The translations under genes were made by a program, and so were the position numbers. The notes under the pieces are model-generated. The model saw only the letters and a list, made by a program, of their open reading frames with translations. It searched no databases and was not told the origin of the DNA. A stretch of DNA of 64,000 bases from Piscicola geometra (Eukaryota > Annelida > Clitellata > Hirudinida > Piscicolidae): positions 3,364,599 to 3,428,598 of the forward strand of contig OX030964.1 in the NCBI GenBank assembly GCA_943735955.1, read 5' to 3'. Below, piece by piece: positions 10,123 to 21,300 of this stretch (its first letter is position 1; every line of letters starts with the position of its first letter).

Positions 10123-13100
10123 TCATAGAGTGACAGTGACATTAGTGGTGTCGACGTCCTGCTCATGAGAGATGTAGTTGATGTATTGTTGCGGGTGTGG
10201 CTGTAGGTAGTCGTGTGTGTGTTCAGCGGCGGTAGCATCATCATCATAACCAGTGATGATGTTATCATTGCTGGTGGTGTTGGTAGTAGTAGTGGAAGAG
10301 GTGATAGTAGTAGTGGCAGTGTTGTTGTTGTTGAGCCAAAGGCCTGAGTTGTTGGAGAGGAAGGTGAGGTGTTCGGGCGAGATGATGTAGTAGTTCTGGA
10401 GGTCGGTGCCGGTGGTGATCTTGTCGTAGCTGTCGAGACCATTCAGGAGGTTCTGTTGCGTGGTCGGCTGCATGGTGGGGTTGTTGATGGGCACCGCCCT
10501 CTTCAGGCAGCCCGGGGTGCGCAGGATCTTCAAGAGATTCTCGTACTTCTGGCGTTCATCCGAGTCGATTTGGACGGTGGGCGAATCGGCGAGGTGTTGT
10601 ATCTCGGGGACCGTCAAGCCAACCCTTGATTTCAGATCGCAGACAAACTTGTAATGGAAACGCTTGCTGGGCACCTTGTGGATGATGTCACCGTCGTAGT
10701 AGTAGCGCATGGCGCGCGACATCTTCTCGTAAGTCATGCCGTCTTTATTCTTCGTCTGCCCCCACAGACGAGCCACGCTCTCCGGCTGGATGAGACGGAA
10801 CTCTCCGGCCGAGCCGACCCACTCGACGATCTCCCTGTTGGCGCGGTTGATGAGCGTCTCGAGAAGGAATTGCCAGAGCTGGATCTGGCCATTCATGCCC
10901 CTGCCCCTGCCCTGGTTGACCATCGCCAAGTTGCTCTTGCCCGGAGTCGATTGGAGCGCTGTGGGATGGAGGATGGAAGAGAAGGGTTAAAGTGGCATTC
11001 ATCACTGAAATGAAGATTCTGCAATAATCTTAGAGAACATAAATTAACAGGAATAAGAACTATTATAATCAAGCAAGAATGCAAAATATCAACATCGATA
11101 AATAAATAAACCACTCGATAAATAAATGAAAATATAAATAAATCAACCAAAGCCACCAATCAAAACACACAGCACCAACTCACCAGCCAACTTGCACTTC
11201 TTGAGGATCTGCAGATGCGTCCAGAAGAGGTTGTCCGAATCGTTGGGACTGATGACCTTGACATCGTCGTGCTTCCAACGCGCCACCTCGTGACCGCTGA
11301 TGCCGATGTGGTTCTGGAAGATGGCCTGGTTCAGACTGAAGTGGCGCGAAGCCCATTTCAGCCAGAGCGCCACATGCTCCGAAGTCCAGTCTTCCAGGTC
11401 TGTGTGCATGCGTGTGGTGGTTTGGGTTGAGAGTGGCTTTAATGGAACAGATTATTTTTGATCAAATGTAAAATTAATTTTTTTACTTTTTATTCATTTG
11501 TTTCCCGAAAAATACTATGAACAAAGAAAGCATAATTAGCACACTTCACGAAATATTGATTTAATGACGGAAACAAAGAGCACAAAATCAGTAAATTCAT
11601 CAAAACAAAAACCCTCCAAAACACAACCATCCCCAACTCTACCACCACCATATTTAGCAAGTACCACTACCATCACCCCCACCACTATCACCATCATAAC
11701 CACCACCAACCACCACTACCAAAGCACCCCACCACTAATCACCAGTACCCCCAACCATCACTATCACCTGTACTTCCAACACCACATGTACCACCACCAC
11801 AATCACCAACCACCGCAACCCCAAACCACCCACACCACCAACCGCCACTCACCACAAACCACCACACCACTCACAACCAACCCTCCCCCCACTCACCATC
11901 CGGGATATTCTTGAGCAGACGCATGGACTTGAACTCGTGATCGACCGACCAGCTGGCGAGGGGCGCCTGCGAGGGTGCTGGTGGCTTGCTCTTCACCAGT
12001 CTTTGCCGCTTTGGTTTAGCTTGCGTTGTCACTTGTTCTGGGAAGGGGGGAGGGGGTTTGGTGTGAGAGGGATGGGGAATTGAACGTGGTAAAATGGCGA
12101 AGGTGTAACTGGAAAAATATTAATTTATACACGCAAGAATGCATAAATATAGACAAATATACACACACACACCGACACACAACACACACACACACACACA
12201 CACACCAATCCACTACCACCCAACCAACCAACCAGGTTCCTGGAAGGGCATGACGATGTCGAGGATGTTGATGATGGCGTGGTTGGTGTTGGGGTTGAGG
12301 CGTGCTTCCAGGTCGACGCGGATGTCCGTCGAGTCCATCTCCGAACAGAACGACTTCAGATCTATGTCTTCGCTCAGCTGTTGTGTTAGTGGTTGTGATG
12401 GAAATGTTAATTATACAAATTAAATTTGGAAAAAAATGAATACACTAAATGAGAAGAAGGGAATGACAAAATAATTTTTTATATAAAAATAACTACACAA
12501 AATCGATTTTTTTAAAATTATTCACACAAAAATCAATAAAAATCAACCAAATATCCCCTAACTCAATTTAACCCCCTCCCCTTTCCCTTGTTGTTTGCAA
12601 ATAAATTCCTTCTTCCCCTCCCCCTTCCCCCCTTCCAAACCAACCTCCTGACTAGTCTGCAGGAAGTACCTACAGCACTGGAGGTCCGAGGGCAGCAGAC
12701 CCTGTTCCGTCAGCATGACCTTGAGATCAGACAAGGTGATGGAAAGGTCAGGCGGGTTTATGTTGGCCTTGATAAGGGAGGTGTACGAGTCGAGGTTGAT
12801 CTCTTCTGTTCCGACATTGTTGTTGTTGTTGTTTTCATCCTCGTCGAGGTTGTTGTCGGTGACGTTGATTTCGTCATTGTCGTCGATGTTGTTGTGGTTG
12901 TTGTTTACATCTGGCTTTTCCTGTTGTTGTTTTGTGCAAAGATGATCAATTTATGCATCGATTTTATAATACAGAATGCTGATAAGGATGATATTGTTGA
13001 TGATGACGATGTTAATGATGATGATCTTGATAATGAATTTGAAGAAAGAGCGCTATAGAAATCTATTTGATTGATTGTCTGAATGCGAATATAAATGATG

Positions 13101-14215
13101 ATGGCGAGGACTCTTAATGAAAGAAACAAATAAACTAAATAACCCAAAATAATTTATAAAAATATTCAATACACCAATAATTTTTCAAAATTAAATAAAA
13201 TAAAAGATAGATTGCCAGAGGATTTCCAAAATAAAATTAATTAATTAAATTTAATAGACCCTTGAACGAACCTCTTTGATCTTGACGTCTGAGATGTGGA
13301 AGTAGTCATTGTCACCAGATGTGTCCTCCACCTTGAAGCCACTACCACTGCTCTATGAAAGGAAGAGGTTCTAGGCTTAGGGAAGCAGCATTTAGTTTTG
13401 ATTGATGCAATTGTATTAATACTTTTAATTGGAATTATCTTTAGTTAAATTAATCATAAAAATTATTTATACCTATAAAATATTAATTTTTTAAACTTAT
13501 GTACGGCAAAAACCTTTAAAACATCAACTATTGAAATCCCAATAATATTTTGAAAAACTATTATAAAATCTTTAAAAATAGTGGCCAAAACCTTGGTGAT
13601 GTTGTTGGAGACGATCCTATCGAGGTTGTTCAAGTAGTGTTCGTTGGTGTGGTGGTGGTTGCCATTGCTGGTCGGAAGGTAGTCTTTGAACTCCTCCAGA
13701 TGCTCTGCCGTCTCCGGATTCACCTCCACAAACATGTCCGTGCCGTCGACCAACAACTCCTGTGTGTGTGTGTGTGGTTGTGTGTTAGTCTTATTGTATG
13801 CATGTTAGTTTTTTATTTTATTTTATGTGTGTGTTTGTGTGTAGTTTTTTGTGTTTATGTGCATATGTATACAATAGTGTTTATGCATATTTTGGAAAAC
13901 TTAGTTTTTGAAGTTGAATTTTTAGAATCTCACCTGATCCCCAGTTATGAGGAATTGTTCAGAGTTCATAAACTCTACATTTTGATCAAAATCTGCCATA
14001 TTCTCTTCCAAGCTGAAAAATATTTTTCATATAAATAAAGCTTGTTTTTCTTAATAAAAAATCAAATCTTAAAAATATTTTTATCCTTAACATTTAAAAT
14101 AAAACGTCAATCATCACCTCTGAAATTCTTCCTTGCTCTTTTTGACGCCACCCAACTGCTCGTAAATGAACATTTCGTCCTCGTCTCTTTCCTTTGATAA
14201 CTTCCTTTTCGACAT
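10123..14215 (-). CDS. GABPA: GABP-alpha-type ETS transcription factor (complete)
   Basis: GABP-alpha binds GGAA sites with an ankyrin partner and activates nuclear-encoded mitochondrial and housekeeping genes. Nine exons join in frame: 14215-14118, 14012-13934, 13759-13592, 13352-13272, 12920-12645, 12377-12233, 12037-11897, 11399-11184 and 10958-10123, giving 679 residues. The start context is AAAAATGTCG. Residues about 190-282 match the N-terminal ubiquitin-fold region of GABPA (INILDIVMPFQEP aligns with its LNILEIVKP). Exon 8 (about 330-401) is a Pointed domain (WTSEHVALWLKWASRHFSL). Exon 9 holds the ETS domain (about 425-510: IQLWQFLLE, RAMRYYYDGDIIHKV, RFHYKFVCDL). The exon 5 splice to the ubiquitin-fold region and the Asn/Thr-rich C-tail are less conserved. 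About 140 N-terminal residues are extra compared with the vertebrate protein as I recall it. Confidence 0.9.
12164..12206. repeat. CA microsatellite in GABPA intron
   Basis: A run of CACACA lies in the intron between exons 6 and 7 of the ETS gene. Confidence 0.8.
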
Positions 14216-14938
14216 TTTTAGCACCTAACCATTTATTTACGATTATATTACCTTTAGGTTCACGGCAAAAGTCATGTGTTTTAAAAATACAAGATTTGGC
14301 CGCCATGTTTTTTTGAAACAGGTGGATAAAGTTTACAATAAATGACTTTATATCGAAATTTTAGAATATATTGGTTCGGAAATAGACTTTAAATAATTCA
14401 AGAAGCAAAAGACAGTATGGTCACACACTAAATTAATAAATGCAAACAATACTTGGTTGTTTTTCCTTCCTTCCGGATTTTATAATTTGAGATGGCTCTG
14501 ATCGCGTCTTAAATTATGTTTTTAACAGAAATAATCTTTAAATTCACAAAAGATAATTTTCTATAATTACAATAATAATAATTCGTTTATGGAGTATTAT
14601 TAAGGAATATATCAGCGCCGATCGGCCATAAGAACATTAACAATTAAGTTACTTCACACGTGTTGTCTGAGCATGCGCGTTGTAAATTATTAATTTTATT
14701 AATTTTATTTAAAATTGGAAAATTACTTTGGAACTGTTTCTTTTTTTAAATACTAAAAGCTTTTTTTTCACTTTATGGTTTATGAAAATGATAACTTTGT
14801 ATAGCGTCAATCTTTATTATTATTTTTTTTATTGAATTCTGCTTTATACTTAATTCATACTATTTATTTTGAATATGAATATTTTTTAATATAAAAGTGT
14901 AAAGATGTATTCTTGTCTGGTTAATATGTTTTCTGTGT
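14216..14938. promoter_or_regulatory. Putative upstream region of the ETS gene
   Basis: No gene was recognised between the GABPA start and the MULE. The stretch should hold the GABPA 5' UTR and promoter, but no defined element is visible. From about 14845 it is homologous to the upstream flank of the IQSEC exon 1 relic at 5880-6010, so that part is ancestral IQSEC 5' DNA now cut off by the transposon. Confidence 0.45.
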
Positions 14939-14946
14939 GTTGAAGT
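14939..14946. other. Left target-site duplication of the MULE (GTTGAAGT)
   Basis: GTTGAAGT lies immediately outside the left terminal inverted repeat and recurs at 24357-24364 outside the right one. Eight base pairs is within the 8-10 bp range of Mutator-like elements. Confidence 0.85.
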
Positions 14947-15251
<305 letters not shown>

Positions 15252-15380
15252 TTACTTTTACTTTGAATACCAAAATGTCAATTTATGAAAAACTATTATT
15301 TACATTGAATACAAAATGTCAATTTATGAGGAACTATTATTTACATTGAATACAAAAATGCCAAATTATAACAATCAAAG

Positions 15381-15820
15381 CAGATTGGAATCCGGAAGTG
15401 ACACTGACGGTGGATTCTTTCGTCTATTTGGGTGGTGTTTGGAAGGTGGCAGTTATTTAAGTTAGAGTTTAAATCACCTACTAAATAAATGTAAGCCCCG
15501 TAAACAGAAGTTTAAAAAAAATTACGCAAGTTCGCTTTGACAAAAGAATTTCGCAAACAACTTACAAAATTGGTATAAACAATCGTCAGACACCCATCAC
15601 AATCCAACACACACAAATTCAACCACAGTCTCTTTTGGTACGGAACAACCACAAAAAAATACTTCACAAATATCAATTTGGATTAGGCAGGAAGTGGCAT
15701 TGACGATTGATTCCTGTGTCTTGTTGGGTGGTGTTTGAGAGGTGGTTGTTATATGATGCTGAACTAAAAATTTAAGAAAAGAAATCATTCGAGCAGACGA
15801 GCAGGCACCCATGGTGTTTG
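15381..15820. repeat. Diverged direct duplicates inside the MULE
   Basis: A stretch with GGGTGGTGTTTGGAAGGTGG at 15381-15455 recurs diverged at 15683-15755. The following ~65 bp (about 15750-15812) recurs at 17367-17432 (shared GACGAGCAGGCACCCATGGT). These are internal non-coding duplications of the element. Confidence 0.7.
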
Positions 15821-16769
15821 AAGGGCTCCGATGGGAAGGTGTGAAGGGAACTGCCAAACTGGTCTACTGAGGCACTCTGAGGCTGTGATGCATAATTCAC
15901 TTGCGGTTTCAATAATGTGAAAAAAATGTCTAAAAAATACGAATATGAAACAATAAAAATATTAAATTTTTTTACGCACTTTGAAATTTCAACATTGGAT
16001 TCTACCTTTTAATAAAAACATAAAATAAAATCGTTAAATTTCAATTTTTAAAATGTGACAAAAATGTCTGAAAAAACACGAATAGAAAGCACTACATTCA
16101 AGTGTAATTCATTAAAAAAACATTGAATTTTTTTCCTACTTTTTTACGCACTAACAATAACAAAACTGCAATGATTCTTTAATGTTTATATTTGAAGGGT
16201 TGTGTCCAAGAGATTCGGCTGCTGCTGCAATAATGTATGCTGCATTTCTGTCACTTAGTTTTGATAAACTTGGACCTATTTCATTAAATACTTGTATTTT
16301 ATGTAAATATTATTTAATTACATTTTCTTCCTACTTTTCTGCCACAACTTTTATTCTCATACATTGCAATTTGTCGTATCATTATCAGTATCGTGATTTT
16401 GGATTTTTTGTACGGCCCATTAATAGCATTGTATCAGACAAAAACTTTTCATAAAGTTTATTTTTTTTAAACATTTAAAAAATATTTTATTAAACTAATT
16501 AATAATTATATAATTGCAATATTTTTCAGATACAACACTTCTTCAGAGTAGAAGATTGTTTTATCATCATTTTCATTTCAAATATTCAATAAAATAGAGT
16601 TAATTTATTATCATCGTAGATTACTAACAAAATAATATGATAATCTTTTTCAGATACAACACTTCTTCTGCATAGAAGATTTTGTGTTGACATAATTATA
16701 GAAATGCATTATAAACACCTTTAATAATATGTCACCAAAAGACTATATTCATTTTAATCAACTAAATTT

Positions 16770-16985
16770 TTATTTTAGTTAACTGATTATTTATTTTAGT
16801 TAACTAATTATTTTAGTTAACTAAGTATTTTAGTTAACTAATTATTTTAGTTAACTAATTATTTTAGTTAACTAATTATTTTAGTTAACTAATTATTTTA
16901 GTTAACTAATTATTTTAGTCAACTAATTATTTTAGTCAACTAATTATTTTAGTCAACTAATTATTTTAGTTAACTGATGATTTAT
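16770..16985. repeat. 18-bp minisatellite in the MULE
   Basis: About a dozen copies of TTTTAGTTAACTAATTAT, each containing the palindrome AGTTAACT. Some units read AGTCAACT. Confidence 0.9.
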
Positions 16986-17514
16986 TTTAGTTAAATAACT
17001 ATTTGTTTTAATTAAGTATTTGTTTTAATTAATTTTTTATTTATTTTAATTAGCTACTTTTTTATTTTAATAAACTCATTATTTTAATTTTTTTTACTTT
17101 AATATATTGTTTATGCTTATGTAAAAAAAGGTGTTTACTATACATCCCATAATTATCATCATCAAATATACACACAAAATTCATAATAAATACAAATAAT
17201 CTGGCTTATGAGCATGCCAACGACCTGTTGTACCTATTTGGAATGAAATGGTGAATAAGATTAGCTTAATTTAATATTCATGATTGAAGTATTCTTTATT
17301 TTTATATATTCGAAAAAATAAATAAAATCTATTTTATTTTAAACATATAAATTTCATTCATATATATTATATGATGCTGAACTAAAAATTTGAGAAAAGC
17401 AATCATTCGAACAGACGAGCAGGCACCCATGGTAAATTATCATCATCGAAGATTTACAAATAAAAACCTTAAAATCTCATATATTAATTACCAGGCTGAT
17501 GAGTCTTTCAGGTT

Positions 17515-17760
17515 CTCTTCAAGAAGACAGCCACAAACAAACGATGAGTCACTGAGGTTGAGTAATTTAACTCCTATTGGTTGGAATAAAAAATATAGCT
17601 ATATTAAAATTATTTTAAAACCTTAAGCCCGTTTACATTTTGAAGTATGGGTAAATAGTGCTTTAGCCATAATGCAAAGTTTATTTCCAACCAATAGGAA
17701 TTGAAGTTCCTAACCTCATAGTCACTCATCGATTGTTTGTGGCTGTCTTCTTAAAGAGAT
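17515..17760. repeat. Imperfect inverted repeat nested in the MULE
   Basis: Arms of about 75 bp at 17518-17592 and 17686-17760 are inverted and diverged copies. They share AAGAAGACAGCCACAAACAA and CCTATTGGTTGGAA (reverse-complemented on the right). The spacer is about 95 bp. This could be a small nested MITE or a hairpin-forming remnant. Confidence 0.7.
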
Positions 17761-17794
17761 CTGTCTTTCTTACCTATTTGGGATGAAATAGTGA

Positions 17795-18070
17795 AAAATA
17801 TTTATTAAAAATAGTTATTAAAAATAGTTATTAAAAATAGTTATTAAAAATAGTTATTAAAAATAGTTATTAAAAATAGTTATTAAAAATAGTTATTAAA
17901 AATAGTTATTAAAAATAGTTATTAAAAATAGTTATTAAAAATAGTTATTAAAAATAGTTATTAAAAATAGTTATTGAAAATAGTTATTAAAAATAGTTAT
18001 TAAAAATAGTTATTAAAAATAGTTATTAAAAATAGTTATTTAAAATAGTTATTTAAATAGTTATTTAAAA
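17795..18070. repeat. 13-bp minisatellite in the MULE
   Basis: About twenty copies of TTATTAAAAATAG, nearly perfect except at the right edge. Confidence 0.9.
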
Positions 18071-18139
18071 AAGTTATTTAATTTTTTTCATTATTAAAGC
18101 ATGGTATAACCTGGCTAGATAGGGTTCTTCTTTGAGGTC

Positions 18140-18300
18140 GGCCCCATTAAAATAATAATAAATCTAACCTAAATATGAAAGAATAATAAATCTAACCTAA
18201 TTATGAAAGAATAATAAATCTAAATATAAATTAATAAATCTATACTAAATATAAGATAATAAATCTATACTAAATATAAGATAATAATTAATCTGGCCTA
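18140..18300. repeat. AATAATAAATCTA-type tandem repeat in the MULE
   Basis: Several 25-28 bp units containing AATAATAAATCTAACCTAAA or AATAAATCTATACTAAATAT lie just past the 3' end of the transposase gene. Confidence 0.7.
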
Positions 18301-21300
18301 AATAATTTGGGCGAGCACACCTTCGTGCATATAACTAGCAATCGCCTCGAGGTAATGATACCTTGACTGTACCTGTTCCAGGCCTCGAAGAGTTTCCCTT
18401 GTAAAGATTTATGGTCTGCGGACTGCTGCCTTTTCAGTTTACCATCCACGATATACCGGCACTGGTGCTTCAGAAGGCGTGCTTCTCCATATAAAAGGAC
18501 AACCAGGTTGTAAAAAGGCAGACTCCTTTGTCTGGCCATTTTGTTGAGGCGATTGTGCCATCCCTCCAGATCATTATTCGTGCGAACTGATCGACCAAAC
18601 ACCGACCAGTTCTCGACCTTCCACACAGTGCCTTCCATCCAGGTACTGCGGAAGTAGTTCAGGTAGAGAGACACTCGTTCATTTGAGTTCCTCTCAACTA
18701 TCTCATTGAACAATGACGGGATCTCCCTCTCTGGAACCAACGGAAGGCAAAACGTCAGCCGAACAAGAGAGTACAGTCGGTGATTGCTAATATAGGCGCC
18801 TCTCAGCCCAAATTCTTTAATCTTTCGCCAAAGTGCTTGCCCGAAGTGAAAATAACAACCCTTAATAGCTACATTAGGAAAAACGCCTCTGAGGGCTTTC
18901 CAGAGGCCGACCTCAAAGTCAACTACAAAGGTCTCTAGTCGTTGGGTGTGGTCGACCAAGTCACACACCTTCTGCAGCACCTGTGGAATAACAATATAAA
19001 TAGGGTTTGCAATTGATTAACGCACAATTAATCGAAAATATTGTTTAAACATTTTTAATAGGTAAAATGAACTAATAATAGGGAAGAAAGTAATAAAATA
19101 ACTTAGATTGAGTTGTATAAACCATTTCACTGATTGGGATATCGTTAAACGGTTTGTAACAATACCCCAATACCATACGACTCAATTTATAATTAATGGT
19201 AAATAAACGCCGCTAATGGAATCACGAAACATACTTAAAATCTTTTTTAAAAAAGGTTGCTTCAAAGTTATTTGAAAAAAATTAAATTAAATGCAAATAC
19301 TAATTAAGTTATAACAAAAATAAGCAAATTCTTAAAACTTACCAAAGTCTTTCAAAAAAGAAAAAAGACTATACAATTTTTAGAAATTTTTTTTTTTTCA
19401 TAGAAGGTGAAAGTTGAACCAAGGATTATAAAAAAAGTTATTAAGCTTGTAACATACAACCCCTGTAACATACAGCCCTGGTCTCTCCTACATGTTTTTC
19501 GTTCTACCGTTTGAAAAAATAAAGTAAAATGTAATTTTATTTAAATATTTCGAGAAAAAAATAATGAATTATTTACCACTTCATAATCTTTAGATTTTCT
19601 TCTTGACATCAGAACGTATAAAAGTGGTGCCTGCTTGATCGCGTCATCAAACCTGAAGTGGTAAAAAACTAGATAATTAGAAATTGCAATCAATTCAATT
19701 AAATCAAATATTATAAAAGACGAAATTAGAAAAAATTCAGTTGCCATTTACCTCATGAAAGAGTGGATAGTGAAGAGCTGCACAAATGGTTTCCTGACGA
19801 CCTTAAAGGTGCCGTCCAGGTACCAGGTCTTGCTCTTCTTGAGCCTCTTGAGGTTGCGGTCGGTGGCAAACAGATAGTGGACCTCGTTACCCACTGCCAC
19901 ATGCCCTCGGTAAAACGGCTCTTCCATTGCTCTTCTGAAAAAGCCTTCATCGACCTTAATAAAAAAAATGATATTTACAAAATGTCATTGATGACTCCTA
20001 GAGATTATTTAAATGTAAAAGTAACCTTACTTCAAAAGGAGTTTCACTTGGCTCTTTTGGAAACACCTGCCTTCGGTGGTAATAAGCGATTTGGCAGAGA
20101 TTAGCTGCGCTAATCACTGCCGCTGTCGGCTGCTCCCCCAAAGGGAACTTCTGCGCCGCATCTCGGACGATGACTGGGGCAGTGTCCAGGAGCCGTTCCT
20201 GCGCAGCCGACTTGATCTGCATTATTGAAAAAATTAATATAAACAACTTTAAAAAAAGTTTTATGAAATTACAATGGCAAATATTCATCTATTATTACCT
20301 CTTTCTTTTGACGAACAGTCGTCAGAAGACCCGGTTTGGCCGCATGTGAATGGAAAATTTCTCCCCTTTCAAATGCCATGCCCTTTTGTTTTACTGTTGC
20401 CGGACAAGCATTACCCTTTGGCCGAACACAGCATCTCCACAGCACACCATACTGGTACCTTTAGTAGAGAAGGAAAGAAAACAAGTGATCAAAAAGGCCA
20501 AAATATGAAGCAGTTTATGAATTTTTGTTGTTGAAATTGTTTACTTTTTATTCGAAGAATCACAAACTTACTCAAAATTCTCCCCTTACTTTTTGCTGAA
20601 GGTGAAGGAATAGCCTTCATTGGACACTAGCATGTCCGCTCCTCTTTGTGTGCCACCTTCCACCACTGTGTAGGTAGGTGGTTGGTCGGTCACACAATCC
20701 TCTTCATGCACACTTTCTGCACTCATGTCCCTTAAATATTTTAAAAAATTATTATTATAAATGTCATAAAAGATTTGGAAATCTGCTTAGGGTGCTGTTA
20801 AGTTAAAGCTGTTCATGTTTTGTAGCAATTTACATTAATTATTATCAAATTTACAATATTGACGATATGCAAAAAATATTTTATTTTGAGCGCTCTTGAA
20901 TTTGAAGAAAGAGCGCTATAGAAATTTATTTGATTAATTGATTGATATATTAGAAGTAATAAATAGCCAGATAAAAAATTATAGTAATAACTTATAAATT
21001 TCAATAATATAATGGATGACTCACGACTCCTCATCAAGGAATCTTGCTTCCACCACACGGGATGGACCAGGAATAACCCTGCTCTCTTCCTCCTCTTCCT
21101 CTTCTTCATCCTCACTCCTAACAGATAGAAAAGTATTTTTAGTTGAATTTCAATAAAATCTGATCTTTATACTGAAGAATCAGAGTTAATAACTAACGAC
21201 TCTTCTTCTTCCACCACACGGGATGGACCAGGAATAACCCTGCTCTCCTCCTCCTCTTCCTCTTCTTCATCCTCACTCCTAATAGATAGAAAAGTAATTT

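Noticed and set aside
10369..11013. Plus-strand frames opposite the ETS exon
   Set aside because: Shadows of the GC-richer GABPA terminal exon, which has the ETS domain on the minus strand.
15597..15857. 86-codon minus-strand frame in the left half of the MULE
   Set aside because: Lies in internally duplicated non-coding DNA; no splice link to the transposase in phase and no motif.
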